Source: Streptomyces sp. GSL17-111 | GTDB lineage: Bacteria; Actinomycetota; Actinomycetes; Streptomycetales; Streptomycetaceae | Assembly (NCBI RefSeq): GCF_037911585.1 | Contig: NZ_JBAJNS010000001.1 | Span: 624,001 to 688,000, forward strand | Reading direction: 5' to 3' | Length of the DNA stretch: 64,000 nt | Shown here: piece after piece, positions 17,292-26,382 of the stretch | How positions within the stretch are numbered: the stretch's first letter is position 1 | Layout: every line of letters starts with the position of its first letter | The notes under the pieces: generated by a model | What the model saw: only the letters and a program-made list of their open reading frames with translations | Database searches by the model: none | Told to the model about the DNA's origin: nothing | Position numbers and translations under genes: made by a program

Positions 17292-18536
17292 TCAGGACAC
17301 CGGGCGGGCGTCGGTCCAGACGGACTCGAACTCCTCTCGGTAGGTCGGGAACAGGCCGTCGTCCAGGGAGCCCGGGGGCCGGTCCTGCAGGAGGGTGCGG
17401 CCGCCGCCGCGCAGGACGAGGACGGGGGACTCCATGCCCCGGGCCCGGCGCAGGTAGGGCTGGACGACGGCCAGGCCGTCGGGGCCGTCCCCGTCGACCA
17501 GGTAGGCGGTGAAGCGCGGCGTCTCGTCGGAGACGTGGATCCGGAACGCGTTCGCGTCCCGCACCTTGGCACGCACCCGGCGCATGTGCAGGATGTTCGT
17601 CTCAACGGCCCGGCTGAGCTCCCCGCGCTTGAGGCCGAGCTCCCGCTCCCGGCGGCGGACGGCGCTGCTGGCCGGGTTGAGGAAGAGCAGCCGGATGCGG
17701 CAGCCGGTGTCGGCCAGCCGGGCCAGTCGGCGCCCCGAGTAGTTCTGCACCAGCAGGTTCAGCCCGATGCCGACGGCGTCGATGCGGCGGGCCCCGCCGA
17801 AGAGGTCCTCGGCCGGGAGGCTGCGCTGGAGCCGGACGCGGTCGGCGTGCACCCCGACGACGTCGGCGAAGCGGTCACCCACCAGGTCCTCCACGGCGTC
17901 CACCGGCAGGCGTCCCCCGTACGGCCCACCGCCGATGCCCAGCATCGCCAGCAGCCGCTGCGAGGTGCGCTCGGCCTGGGCCAGCACGGCCGGGGACAGC
18001 GCCCGGTTGCGGGACACGGCGCTGCGCGCGACCTCCAGCTCGTCCAGGGCCAGCTCCAGCCCGCGCCGTTCCTCGAAGTAGGGCTCGTAGCAGGGCCAGT
18101 GCTGGACCATCAGCTCCCGCAGCTGGGGAAGGGTGAGGAAGGAGAGCAGGTTGTCGTCGGCCGGGTCGAGCACGTAGCCCTTGCGCCGGCTCACCTCGCG
18201 GACGGCCACCGCCCGCTGGACCCACTCCTGCCCGGCCGGCCCGGCGGCCGCGACGACCCACTCCTCCCCGTGCACCGGCTCGTAGACGGGGCGCAGGACG
18301 GCGCCGACGACGGCGCGCAGCCGCTGCTCGACGAGGTTCAGCCAGACGTACGCGCGACCGGCCCGCTGGGCCCGGGTGTGCACCTCGGCCCAGGTGTCCG
18401 CGTCCCAGGCCAGGCCGCGTCCGATCTCGACCGGCTGCGCCAGCGAGACGGTCCCGGATCGCGCGTCGGGGGGGTCGGCGGCGCCGTCGCCCGAACCGTC
18501 GCCGCCCGGTGGGAGTTCAAGCCCTCCCGAACTCAC
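17292..18536 (-). CDS. SAV2148-like HEPN domain / DUF5919 protein
   Basis: 414 aa soluble protein. Residues ~45-200 are alpha-helical and match the streptomycete SAV2148-like HEPN family as I recognise it; residues ~265-395 (NYSGRRLARLADTGCRIRLL, FLNPASSAVRRRERELGL) resemble DUF5919, which has a phospholipase-D-like fold in related proteins. Two R-x4-6-H patterns of the HEPN RNase type occur, R82-x6-H89 and R140-x5-H146, neither with the usual polar residue after Arg, so nuclease activity is uncertain. GTG 18536 is the start. Divergent from glgX. Function unknown. Confidence 0.8.
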   Translation of the reverse strand: MSSGGLELPPGGDGSGDGAADPPDARSGTVSLAQPVEIGRGLAWDADTWAEVHTRAQRAGRAYVWLNLVEQRLRAVVGAVLRPVYEPVHGEEWVVAAAGPAGQEWVQRAVAVREVSRRKGYVLDPADDNLLSFLTLPQLRELMVQHWPCYEPYFEERRGLELALDELEVARSAVSRNRALSPAVLAQAERTSQRLLAMLGIGGGPYGGRLPVDAVEDLVGDRFADVVGVHADRVRLQRSLPAEDLFGGARRIDAVGIGLNLLVQNYSGRRLARLADTGCRIRLLFLNPASSAVRRRERELGLKRGELSRAVETNILHMRRVRAKVRDANAFRIHVSDETPRFTAYLVDGDGPDGLAVVQPYLRRARGMESPVLVLRGGGRTLLQDRPPGSLDDGLFPTYREEFESVWTDARPVS

Positions 18537-18795
18537 CTGTGCACCGCCTTCCAGCCCCCGTTGGTTCGATCAGGGGAGCCTACTGCGGCGTCCGGGACGC
18601 GGCAGCACTGTCCCCCTCAACTTCCTTTGCCTCTTGACCCTGCCAGGGGAAGATAGTCGCTCGCGTAACAGCTCGTGCACGCGGTGTTCGCCACGTGCCG
18701 GGCCGGGCAGCATCAACAGTCGGTACGGAGGGTGCGGCGGACCACCGCACCGGCCGACGACGGACGACGCAGACGGACAAGGGAAAAGAGGGCCC

Positions 18796-20910
18796 ATGCA
18801 GATCTGGCCGGGGCAGGCGTATCCGCTGGGCGCCACGTACGACGGCGCGGGGACCAACTTCGCCGTCTTCTCGGAGGCGGCCGACCGCGTCGAGCTGTGC
18901 CTGCTGCACGACGACGGCTCGGAGACGGCCGTCGAGCTGCGCGAGTCGGACGCCTTCGTGCGGCACGCGTACCTGCCGGGCGTCATGCCGGGCCAGCGGT
19001 ACGGCTTCCGGGTGCACGGACCCTACGAGCCGCAGCGCGGGCAGCGCTGCAACAGCGCGAAGCTCCTGCTGGACCCGTACGCCAAGGCCATGAGCGGCAG
19101 CATCGACTGGGACGAGGCGGTGTACGGCTACCACTTCGGCCAGCCCGAGCGGCGCAACGACCTGGACTCGGCGCCGCACACGATGGCGTCCGTCGTGGTG
19201 AACCCGTACTTCGACTGGGGTGACGACCGGCTGCCGCGCACGGAGTACCACCGCACGGTGATCTACGAGGCGCACGTCAAGGGCCTCACCATGCTCCACC
19301 CCGACCTCCCCGAGGAGCTCCGCGGCACGTACGCGGCGCTGGGCCATCCGGCGATCATCGAGCACCTCACGCGGCTGGGCGTCACGGCGCTGGAGCTGAT
19401 GCCGGTGCACCAGTTCGTGACCGACCACCGGCTCGCAGACGCGGGGCTCGCGAACTACTGGGGCTACAACACCATCGGCTTCTTCGCGCCCCACAACACC
19501 TACGCCTCCTGGGGCGACCGGGGCCAGCAGGTGCTGGAGTTCAAGCAGATGGTGCGGGCTCTGCACACGGCCGGGATCGAGGTCATCCTCGACGTCGTCT
19601 ACAACCACACCGCCGAGGGGAACCACCTGGGCCCGACGCTGTCCTTCCGGGGCCTGGACAACGCCTCGTACTACCGGCTCGCGGACGACCCGCGCTACTA
19701 CATGGACACCACCGGGACCGGCAACTCCCTGCTGATGCGCAGCCCGCACGTGCTCCAGCTCATCATGGACTCGCTGCGGTACTGGGTCACCGAGATGCAC
19801 GTCGACGGGTTCCGCTTCGACCTCGCGGCCACCCTGGCCCGGCAGTTCCACGAGGTGGACCGGCTGTCGTCCTTCTTCGACCTGGTGCAGCAGGACCCGG
19901 TGGTGAGCCAGGTCAAGCTCATCGCCGAGCCCTGGGACGTCGGCGAGGGCGGCTACCAGGTCGGCAACTTCCCGCCGCTGTGGACCGAGTGGAACGGCAT
20001 GTACCGGGACACCGTGCGGGACCTGTGGCGCGGTGAGCCGCGCACGCTCGCGGAGTTCGGCTCCCGGCTGACCGGCTCCTCGGACCTCTACCAGGACGAC
20101 GGGCGGCGCCCGCTGGCGTCGATCAACTTCGTCACCTGCCACGACGGGTTCACCCTGCACGACCTGGTGTCCTACAACGAGAAGCACAACGACGCCAACG
20201 GCGAGAACAACCGGGACGGCGAGAGCCACAACCGGTCGTGGAACTGCGGTGCGGAGGGCGACACGCGGGAGCCCGGCGTGCTGGCGCTGCGCCGTCGGCA
20301 GATGCGCAACTTCGCCGCGACGCTCATGCTGTCGCAGGGCGTGCCCATGCTCAGTCACGGTGACGAGTTCGCGCGCACCCAGCGCGGGAACAACAACGCG
20401 TACTGCCAGGACAGCGAACTGGCCTGGGTGCACTGGCCCGCGCCCGGCGAGGAGCACCCGATGTGCGAGTTCGTCCGGGCGATGGTGTGGCTGCGGCGGG
20501 ACCACCCCGTCTTCCGGCGCCGGCGCTTCTTCCACGGCCGTCCGGTCGAGGGCACGCACGACGAGCTCTCCGACATCGCCTGGTTCACCCCCGAGGGCGA
20601 GGAGATGACGCTGCAGGACTGGCAGGAGGCGCACGCGCGGGCGCTGACCGTCTTCCTCAACGGCCACGCCATCTCCGAGCCCGGGCCGCGCGGCGAGCCG
20701 ATCCACGACGACTCGTTCATCCTCATGTTCAACGCGCACGACGAGAAGCTGGACTTCACCGTGCCGGCCGACCACGGCAAGGAATGGCGCACGATCGTGG
20801 ACACGGCGCGGGAGGAGGGCCACCCGCCGTGGGTGGGGCCGAACGTCCCGGGCGGCGACGTGGTCACGGTCAGCGACCGGAGCCTCGTGGTGCTGCAGCG
20901 GCCGGCCTGA
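18796..20910 (+). CDS. glgX: Glycogen debranching enzyme GlgX
   Basis: Hydrolyses alpha-1,6 branches of phosphorylase-limit glycogen. 704 aa. N-terminal CBM48-like domain (YPLGATYDGAGTNFAVFSEAADR), then a GH13 barrel: region I DVVYNHTAEG, region II nucleophile in VDGFRFDLA, acid/base Glu in LIAEPWDVG, and the GlgX-typical TCHDGFTLHDLVSYNEKHN. ATG 18796 is preceded by AGAGG at a proper distance. The frame is open ~420 nt upstream but that part is a shadow of the divergent HEPN gene. The 259-nt upstream spacer is shared with that gene. Convergent with treZ. Confidence 0.95.
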   Translation: MQIWPGQAYPLGATYDGAGTNFAVFSEAADRVELCLLHDDGSETAVELRESDAFVRHAYLPGVMPGQRYGFRVHGPYEPQRGQRCNSAKLLLDPYAKAMSGSIDWDEAVYGYHFGQPERRNDLDSAPHTMASVVVNPYFDWGDDRLPRTEYHRTVIYEAHVKGLTMLHPDLPEELRGTYAALGHPAIIEHLTRLGVTALELMPVHQFVTDHRLADAGLANYWGYNTIGFFAPHNTYASWGDRGQQVLEFKQMVRALHTAGIEVILDVVYNHTAEGNHLGPTLSFRGLDNASYYRLADDPRYYMDTTGTGNSLLMRSPHVLQLIMDSLRYWVTEMHVDGFRFDLAATLARQFHEVDRLSSFFDLVQQDPVVSQVKLIAEPWDVGEGGYQVGNFPPLWTEWNGMYRDTVRDLWRGEPRTLAEFGSRLTGSSDLYQDDGRRPLASINFVTCHDGFTLHDLVSYNEKHNDANGENNRDGESHNRSWNCGAEGDTREPGVLALRRRQMRNFAATLMLSQGVPMLSHGDEFARTQRGNNNAYCQDSELAWVHWPAPGEEHPMCEFVRAMVWLRRDHPVFRRRRFFHGRPVEGTHDELSDIAWFTPEGEEMTLQDWQEAHARALTVFLNGHAISEPGPRGEPIHDDSFILMFNAHDEKLDFTVPADHGKEWRTIVDTAREEGHPPWVGPNVPGGDVVTVSDRSLVVLQRPA

Positions 20911-20948
20911 GCCGGTGTGCGGCACGCTCGGGGCCGGACGTCCCGTCG

Positions 20949-22745
20949 TCAGACCTTCAGGACCGCCGCCGCGTGCGCGGGCAGCCGCGTCCCCACGCAG
21001 CGGTGGGTCGTCGCCAGCCGTTCCCCCTCGGCGAGTTCGGGGACCTCGGCCGGGGCGTCGCCGAGGTTGACGGCGACGAGCAGGGTGCTGTGCCGCACCG
21101 TCAGCCAGCGCGCCCCCTCGGCCGTCGTCCCCGTCCGCACCGTCACGTCCCCCAGCCGCAGTGCCGGGTCGAGATGCTCGCGGCGGACGGCGATCAGCCG
21201 GCGGTGCCACTCCAGCAGCCAGGTGTGGTCCGGGCGCCGGGACTCCTCCCAGTCCAGGCAGGAGCGTTCCCGGGTGGCCGGGTCCTGCGGGTCGGGGACG
21301 TCCTCCTCGGCCCAGCCGTGTGCGGCGAACTCGCGACGCCGCCCGGTGCGGACCGCTGCGGCCAGCTCCGGGTCCGGATGATCCGTGAAGTACTGCCACG
21401 GGGTGCGGGCGCCCCACTCCTCCCCCATGAAGAGCATGGGGGTGAAGGGGCCGCACAGGACGAGCGCGGCGGCGCAGGCGGCGCGCTCGGGGCTGAGCCC
21501 GGCGGCGAGCCGGTCGCCGAGTGCCCGGTTGCCGATCTGGTCGTGGGTCTGGGCGTAGCCGACGAGCCGGTGGGCGGGTGTGGCCGCGTCCAGGGGACGG
21601 CCGTGTCCTCGGCCCCGGAAGCCGGAGTAGGTGCCGTCGTGGAAGAAGCCACCGGTCAGAGTCTTCGCCAGGGCGGCCAGGGGGTCGCTGGCGAAGTCGG
21701 CGTAGTAGCCCTGCGCCTCGCCGGTGAGGGCGGTGTGGAGGGCGTGGTGGAAGTCGTCGTTCCACTGGGCGTGCAGCCCGAGCCCGCCGCGCTCAAGCGG
21801 GGCGGTGGTGGCCGGGTCGTTCCGGTCGGACTCGGCGATGAGGAACAGCGGGCGTCCGAGCTCGGCGGCGAGGGTGTCCACGGCGGCCGAGAGCTGGGCC
21901 AGGAAGTGCTCGGCGCGGGTGTCGGCGAGGGCGTGGACGGCGTCGAGCCGCAGACCGTCCAGGTCGTGCTCGCGCAGGAAGGCGAGCGCGCTGCCGATGA
22001 AGTAGTCCCGGACCTCGTCGGAACCGGGCGCGTCGAGGTTGACGGCCGCGCCCCACGGGGTGTGGTGACGGTCGGTGAAGTACGGGCCGAAGGCGGGCAG
22101 GTGGTTGCCGGACGGGCCGAGGTGGTTGTGGACGACGTCGAGCACGACGCCCAGCCCGTGGGCGTGGGCGGCGGCCACGAACCGGCGCAGTCCGGCGGGC
22201 CCGCCGTACGGCTCGTGCACGGCCCAGGGCGCCACGCCGTCGTAGCCCCAGCCGTGCCGGCCGGGGAACGGACTGAGCGGCATGAGCTGGACGTGCGTCA
22301 CCCCCAGGTCGGCCAGGTGGGCCAGGTGCCCGGCGGCGGCGTCGAACGTCCCCGCGCGGGTGAACGTGCCGAGGTGCAGCTCGTACAGCACCGCACCCGC
22401 CAGGCCCCGGCCCGGCCAGGGGGCGCGCGGGCCGCCCTCGTCGCCGCTGACGACGGCGCTCAGGCCCTCCGGGCCGTCGGGCTGGCGGCGGGAGCGGGGG
22501 TCGGGACGGACCGGGCCGTCGTCGAGGACGAAGCCGTAGCGGGTGCCCGGACCCGCCGGGGCCGAGGCCCGCCACCAGCCGGGCCGGGCGGGGTCCGGCT
22601 CCATCGACCGGTCGGCCCCGCCGTGCTCCTCCGCCCCGGAGTCGGCGGGATCGGCGGGACCGGCGGGATCGGGGACGGTTGCCCCGGTGCGGAGCCGGAC
22701 CCGTGCGGCGTCAGGTGCCCATACCTCGAACAGCATGGACACCAT
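20949..22745 (-). CDS. treZ: Maltooligosyltrehalose trehalohydrolase
   Basis: Releases trehalose from the reducing end of maltooligosyltrehalose made by TreY. 598 aa. Immunoglobulin-like N-terminal domain (FEVWAPDAARVRLR), GH13 barrel with VLDVVHNHLGPSGNH (region I), GLRLDAVHAL (nucleophile Asp), LIAESDRNDP (Glu) and QTHDQIGNRA (region IV). ATG at 22745; an ATG three codons in (22736) is equally possible. Separated from treY by a divergently oriented FHA gene, so TreY and TreZ are not one transcript here. Confidence 0.95.
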   Translation of the reverse strand: MVSMLFEVWAPDAARVRLRTGATVPDPAGPADPADSGAEEHGGADRSMEPDPARPGWWRASAPAGPGTRYGFVLDDGPVRPDPRSRRQPDGPEGLSAVVSGDEGGPRAPWPGRGLAGAVLYELHLGTFTRAGTFDAAAGHLAHLADLGVTHVQLMPLSPFPGRHGWGYDGVAPWAVHEPYGGPAGLRRFVAAAHAHGLGVVLDVVHNHLGPSGNHLPAFGPYFTDRHHTPWGAAVNLDAPGSDEVRDYFIGSALAFLREHDLDGLRLDAVHALADTRAEHFLAQLSAAVDTLAAELGRPLFLIAESDRNDPATTAPLERGGLGLHAQWNDDFHHALHTALTGEAQGYYADFASDPLAALAKTLTGGFFHDGTYSGFRGRGHGRPLDAATPAHRLVGYAQTHDQIGNRALGDRLAAGLSPERAACAAALVLCGPFTPMLFMGEEWGARTPWQYFTDHPDPELAAAVRTGRRREFAAHGWAEEDVPDPQDPATRERSCLDWEESRRPDHTWLLEWHRRLIAVRREHLDPALRLGDVTVRTGTTAEGARWLTVRHSTLLVAVNLGDAPAEVPELAEGERLATTHRCVGTRLPAHAAAVLKV

Positions 22746-22853
22746 CGTCGGGGCACGGCGGCTCCCGCGCCACGGGACACCCCGTCACCGTTCGTCCACG
22801 GTCCCCGGCCGCGCCTGGACAGCCGCCGGGCGCCCGTCGGACAATCAACCGCT

Positions 22854-23399
22854 ATGACGACGTACGAGTTCGCCGCGCAGCCACCGCGCCTGACCGACGC
22901 GGAGCGGGACCACGCGCTCGGCGTCCTGCGGGAGAGCGCGGCCGACGGACGCGTCTCCCACCGCACGTTCGAACGCCGGATGGAGCTGGTGCTGCACGCC
23001 CGGCACCCGGGCGAACTCCACGCCGTCCTGCACGACCTGGGGGCACGTCAGCGGCGGCCGGGGGCGCTGGAGCGGGCGCTGGGCGCCGTGTCGGGCTTCC
23101 CGGGGCGGGTGCGCCGCGCCTGGCTCGACGAACGGCTGCCCGAACTCCTACTGCCCGGCCCCGGCCCCTACCCGCTGTCGATCGGCCGGGCGCCCGGCTC
23201 GGTGCTGCGCCTCGGCGACCACACCGTCTCCCGGACGCACGCGCAGCTGCGGCACACCGGTGCCGGGTGGACGCTGCGGGACCTCGGTTCCTTCAACGGC
23301 ACCTGGGTCAACGGCCGCCGCGTCACCGGTGCGGTGGCCGTGCACCCGGGCGACCGGGTCCGTTTCGGCCAGGTCGGCTTCCGGCTGACCGCGCCCTGA
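22854..23399 (+). CDS. DUF1707-FHA domain protein
   Basis: 181 aa. Residues ~12-60 are a DUF1707 unit (RLTDAERDHALGVLRESAADGRVSHRTFERRMELVLHA is its visible pattern, cited here by ends RLTDAERD and FERRMELV). Residues ~100-180 are an FHA phosphothreonine-binding domain with GRAPGSVLRLGDHTVSRTHA and LGSFNGTWVNG, keeping the Arg, Ser, His and Asn that contact phosphopeptide. ATG 22854 sits directly after the treZ divergent region. It suggests Ser/Thr-kinase signalling, but no kinase gene is in the window. Role relative to trehalose genes unknown. Confidence 0.88.
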   Translation: MTTYEFAAQPPRLTDAERDHALGVLRESAADGRVSHRTFERRMELVLHARHPGELHAVLHDLGARQRRPGALERALGAVSGFPGRVRRAWLDERLPELLLPGPGPYPLSIGRAPGSVLRLGDHTVSRTHAQLRHTGAGWTLRDLGSFNGTWVNGRRVTGAVAVHPGDRVRFGQVGFRLTAP

Positions 23400-23423
23400 G
23401 CCGTCCTGAGCAGTCCTGAGCCG
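23395..23423 (+). repeat. Three tandem copies of a 10-bp unit carrying stops in all frames
   Basis: CCTGAGCCGT / CCTGAGCAGT / CCTGAGCCG at the end of the FHA gene. The first TGA is its stop; the 10-bp period places the next two TGAs in the other two frames. Confidence 0.6.
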
Positions 23424-23447
23424 CCCGGGCCGGGCACGACCCCGTCG

Positions 23448-25859
23448 TCACTGCCGGAGCAGCAGCGCCACGGGGAGGTCGGCCAGCAGCGCACCGAGCT
23501 CCGCGCGGCCGTCGACGGGCCGGGCGTCGGGTGCGAGCAGGTTCCGCCACCGCCCCGGCGGCAGCGGCAGGGCGGTGCCGCGCCAGCCGCCCGCGTCGGC
23601 GAGACGGCGGGTCAGCCGGGAGACGACGGTGACGACGGCGGGGCTCTCCCCACCCGGCCCCCGGCCGAACGCCAGGCAGTGCTCCGCGGCCGGGCCCTCG
23701 GCGGCGAGCGGGGTGTAGCCCGCCTCGGCGCCGAACCACCGCGGGTGCTCCCGGCGCAGCCGCAGCGCGGCCCGGGTGAGCCGCTCCTTCTCCTCCGCCG
23801 GTGCCTCCCCCGGTGCCTCCCCCGGTGTCCGCTCGGGTGCGTCGAAGGCGACCGGGCGGCGGTTGTCCGGGTCGACGAGGGTCCGGTAGACGCGTTCCGT
23901 GCCCTGGTAGAGGTCCGGGACGCCGGGCATGGTGAGGTGCGCCAGCGCCATGCCGAGGACGTTGGCCCGCACCTGCGGCCGGGCCGCCTCCGCGTACGCG
24001 GCCAGCGGCGCGCGGCCGGCTCCGCAGGGGCCCGCGTCGAGGTACCGCTCGACCCGCTCCTCGTAGGCGGCGTCCGGTTCGGTCCAGGTGGTGTGCAGCC
24101 CCGCCTCCCGGACGGCCTTGAGCAGCGCCCCGGCCAGCCGCGCCCGGTCCGGGACGCCGAGCCCGTGCGCCGTCTGCCAGACGAGCCAGGCCGTGTGCGG
24201 GTCCAGGCCGACGCCGCCGCTGCGGGCGGTGGCCTCCATGACCCGCCGCAGCAGGGCGCCCCACCCGGCCGGGTCCTCGCTGAGGGCGGCGAGGACCGCG
24301 CGCACGTCGGCGCTGCGTTTGGTGTCGTGCGTGGACAAGACCGTGCCGGTGGCCGGCCAGTCCCGCTGCAGCCGGGCGCAGTAGGCGTGGAAGTCGTCCG
24401 GGGGCAGGGCCGGTCGGCCGGGATCGCCGCCCACCTCGGCGGCGGAGAGCAGCGGAAGGTAGCGGTAGAACGCCGTGTCCTCCACGGACTTCGCCCGCAG
24501 CGCGCCGGAGACCTGCGCGAACCGGGCGAACAGCTCCCGGTCGCCGAGCACGAGCCGGCTGACGAGGTCGACGGTGTCGGCCTCCTCCGGGACGGGGAAG
24601 GCCGCCCGCGCGTCGGCGACGAGGTCGGTCAGGAACGCGCCGGTCAGGTCGGGGTCGTCGTCCGGCGGCCGGTAGAGCCGGTAGACGGGCAACCGGACGA
24701 GGAGTTCACGCAGCGCCCGGGTGAGCGCCCAGTCGGCGTGGTCGCCACGGCGCTGTCCGTCCGCCCGGGCCAGGGCCCGGTGGGTGGCCCGCACGAGCCG
24801 CCGCACCTCGGCGTCCAGCTCGTGGCCGATCACCTCCCGGGCGGCCCGGTGCACGGTGGCCGCCCAGTCGCCGCCCGCGTCGTCGGCCACCCGGGTGACC
24901 TCCCGGTACAGGTCGGTCAGCCGGGCGGCGCCCTCGGGGTCCACGAAGACGGCGTCGAGGCGGCGCAGGGCGTCGTAGCCGGTCGTCCCCGCGACCGGCC
25001 AGCCCCGCGGAAGGTGTTCGTCGGGCCCGAGGATCTTCTCCACGACGGTCCAGGCCCCGCCCGTGCGCCGGTGCAGCCGCCGCAGGTACCCGCCGGGGTC
25101 GGCCAGCCCGTCGGGGTGGTCGACGCGCAGCCCGTCGACGACGCCCTCCTCCAGCAGGGCCAGGATCCGCTCGTGGGTCGCCTCGAAGACCTCCGGGTCC
25201 TCCACCCGGACGCCGATGAGCTCCGAGACGGAGAAGAAGCGCCGGTAGTTGAGGTCGGTGCGGGCCAGTCGCCACCAGCCGAGCCGGTAGTGCTGGGCGT
25301 CGAGCAGCTCCGGCAGCGGCAGCGTCTCGGTGCCGGGGCGCACGGGGAAGCGGTGCTCGGCGTACGTCAGCACGCCGTCCGCCACCCGCAGGGCGCCCAG
25401 CTCCTCGTTCAGCCGACCGCCCAGCACGGGCAGGAGCACCCGGCCGTCGCCGGCCTCCCAGTCGATGTCGAACCAGTGCGCGTACGGGGACGCCGGTCCG
25501 TCCGCCAGCACGGACCACAGCGGCCCGTTGAGGCTGACGGGCGCCGGGACGGACATGTGGTTGGGCACGATGTCCACGACCAGGCCGAGCCCGTGCTCCC
25601 GCGCGGTCCGGGACAGGGCCCGCAGCCCGGCCTCCCCGCCCAGCTCCGCCCGCACGCGCGTGTGGTCGGTGACGTCGTAGCCGTGGGTGGAGCCCGGCAC
25701 CGACTCCAGCACCGGCGAGAGGTGCAGGTGGGAGACGCCGAGGGCGGCGATCGCCGGAACGTCGCGCGCGGCGGCGGCGAAGGGGTGGTCCGGCTGGAGC
25801 TGCACGCGGTACGTCGCGGTGGGCACGGCGGCGACGGAACGCGCTGGATGCTCGGTCAC
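23448..25859 (-). CDS. treY: Maltooligosyltrehalose synthase
   Basis: Isomerises the terminal alpha-1,4 bond of maltodextrins to alpha-1,1, the first step of TreYZ trehalose synthesis. 803 aa from GTG 25859; a TTG 12 codons upstream is the alternative. Signature segments: ATYRVQLQPDHPF at the N-terminus, VVDIVPNHMSVP, GLRVDHPDGLADP (catalytic Asp), VVEKILGPDEHLP (Glu), STHDTKRSADVRA (region IV). A short PGEAPGEAP repeat near the C-terminus is a family-variable loop. Together with glgX and treZ it links glycogen breakdown to trehalose. Confidence 0.95.
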   Translation of the reverse strand: MTEHPARSVAAVPTATYRVQLQPDHPFAAAARDVPAIAALGVSHLHLSPVLESVPGSTHGYDVTDHTRVRAELGGEAGLRALSRTAREHGLGLVVDIVPNHMSVPAPVSLNGPLWSVLADGPASPYAHWFDIDWEAGDGRVLLPVLGGRLNEELGALRVADGVLTYAEHRFPVRPGTETLPLPELLDAQHYRLGWWRLARTDLNYRRFFSVSELIGVRVEDPEVFEATHERILALLEEGVVDGLRVDHPDGLADPGGYLRRLHRRTGGAWTVVEKILGPDEHLPRGWPVAGTTGYDALRRLDAVFVDPEGAARLTDLYREVTRVADDAGGDWAATVHRAAREVIGHELDAEVRRLVRATHRALARADGQRRGDHADWALTRALRELLVRLPVYRLYRPPDDDPDLTGAFLTDLVADARAAFPVPEEADTVDLVSRLVLGDRELFARFAQVSGALRAKSVEDTAFYRYLPLLSAAEVGGDPGRPALPPDDFHAYCARLQRDWPATGTVLSTHDTKRSADVRAVLAALSEDPAGWGALLRRVMEATARSGGVGLDPHTAWLVWQTAHGLGVPDRARLAGALLKAVREAGLHTTWTEPDAAYEERVERYLDAGPCGAGRAPLAAYAEAARPQVRANVLGMALAHLTMPGVPDLYQGTERVYRTLVDPDNRRPVAFDAPERTPGEAPGEAPAEEKERLTRAALRLRREHPRWFGAEAGYTPLAAEGPAAEHCLAFGRGPGGESPAVVTVVSRLTRRLADAGGWRGTALPLPPGRWRNLLAPDARPVDGRAELGALLADLPVALLLRQ

Positions 25860-25943
25860 GCCTCGAATTCTTTGCCGGGGCGCACGGGCCGTCAAGACGA
25901 CGGGTACCGGCCGGGGCAGCCGCCCCGGCGCGACCTCACGGGA

Positions 25944-25968
25944 CGGCGCCGGGGCCGGCCCGGCGCCG
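25944..25968 (-). terminator. GC-rich hairpin behind msrB
   Basis: Arms CGGCGCCGGG at 25944-25953 and CCCGGCGCCG at 25959-25968, loop 5, six nt past the msrB stop on the minus strand. Likely ends the murC-msrB unit. Confidence 0.65.
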
Positions 25969-25974
25969 CGTCCC

Positions 25975-26382
25975 TCAGCTCCCCTTCGGCTCCAGCCGCA
26001 GGGAGACGGAGTTGATGCAGTACCGCTGGTCCGTCGGAGTGGGATAGCCCTCGCCGGAGAAGACGTGCCCGAGGTGGGAGCCGCAGCGGGCGCAGCGGAC
26101 CTCGGTGCGCGACATGCCGAACGAGTGGTCCTCGACCAGTTCCACGGCGGCGGTGTCCGCCGGGTCGTAGAAGGACGGCCAGCCGCAGTGCGAGGCGAAC
26201 TTGGTGTCGGAGCGGAACAGCTCGGCGCCGCAGGCCCGGCAGGCGTAGACGCCCTCGGTGTCGGTGTCGGTGTACTCGCCCCGGAAGGCCGGCTCGGTCC
26301 CGGCCTGCCGCAGCACGCGGTACTCCTCGTCGGTCAGCTCGGCGCGCCACTGCTCGTCCGGCTTCTCGATCTCGTACGCCAT
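25975..26382 (-). CDS. msrB: Peptide-methionine (R)-S-oxide reductase
   Basis: Repairs oxidised methionine. 135 aa, the length of single-domain MsrB. Zinc-binding CxxC pairs YACRACG and RCARCGSHLGHVF, FASHCGWPSFYDP in the middle, and the redox-active Cys in RYCINSVSLRL. The ATG shares one base with the murC stop on the minus strand, so the two genes are co-translated, an operon pairing of oxidative repair with wall-precursor synthesis. Confidence 0.95.
   Translation of the reverse strand: MAYEIEKPDEQWRAELTDEEYRVLRQAGTEPAFRGEYTDTDTEGVYACRACGAELFRSDTKFASHCGWPSFYDPADTAAVELVEDHSFGMSRTEVRCARCGSHLGHVFSGEGYPTPTDQRYCINSVSLRLEPKGS

Noticed and set aside
18634..18657. TTGACC and GATAGT as a glgX promoter
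   Set aside because: Spacer of only 12 nt, too short for a sigma-70 type promoter.
18580..21765. 1061-aa open frame on the minus strand
   Set aside because: Antisense to glgX; composition without domains.
23801..23830. Short repeat within treY as a mobile or regulatory repeat
   Set aside because: It only encodes a PGEAP duplication in a surface loop.
23679..26015. 778-aa open frame on the plus strand
   Set aside because: Antisense to treY; shadow frame.
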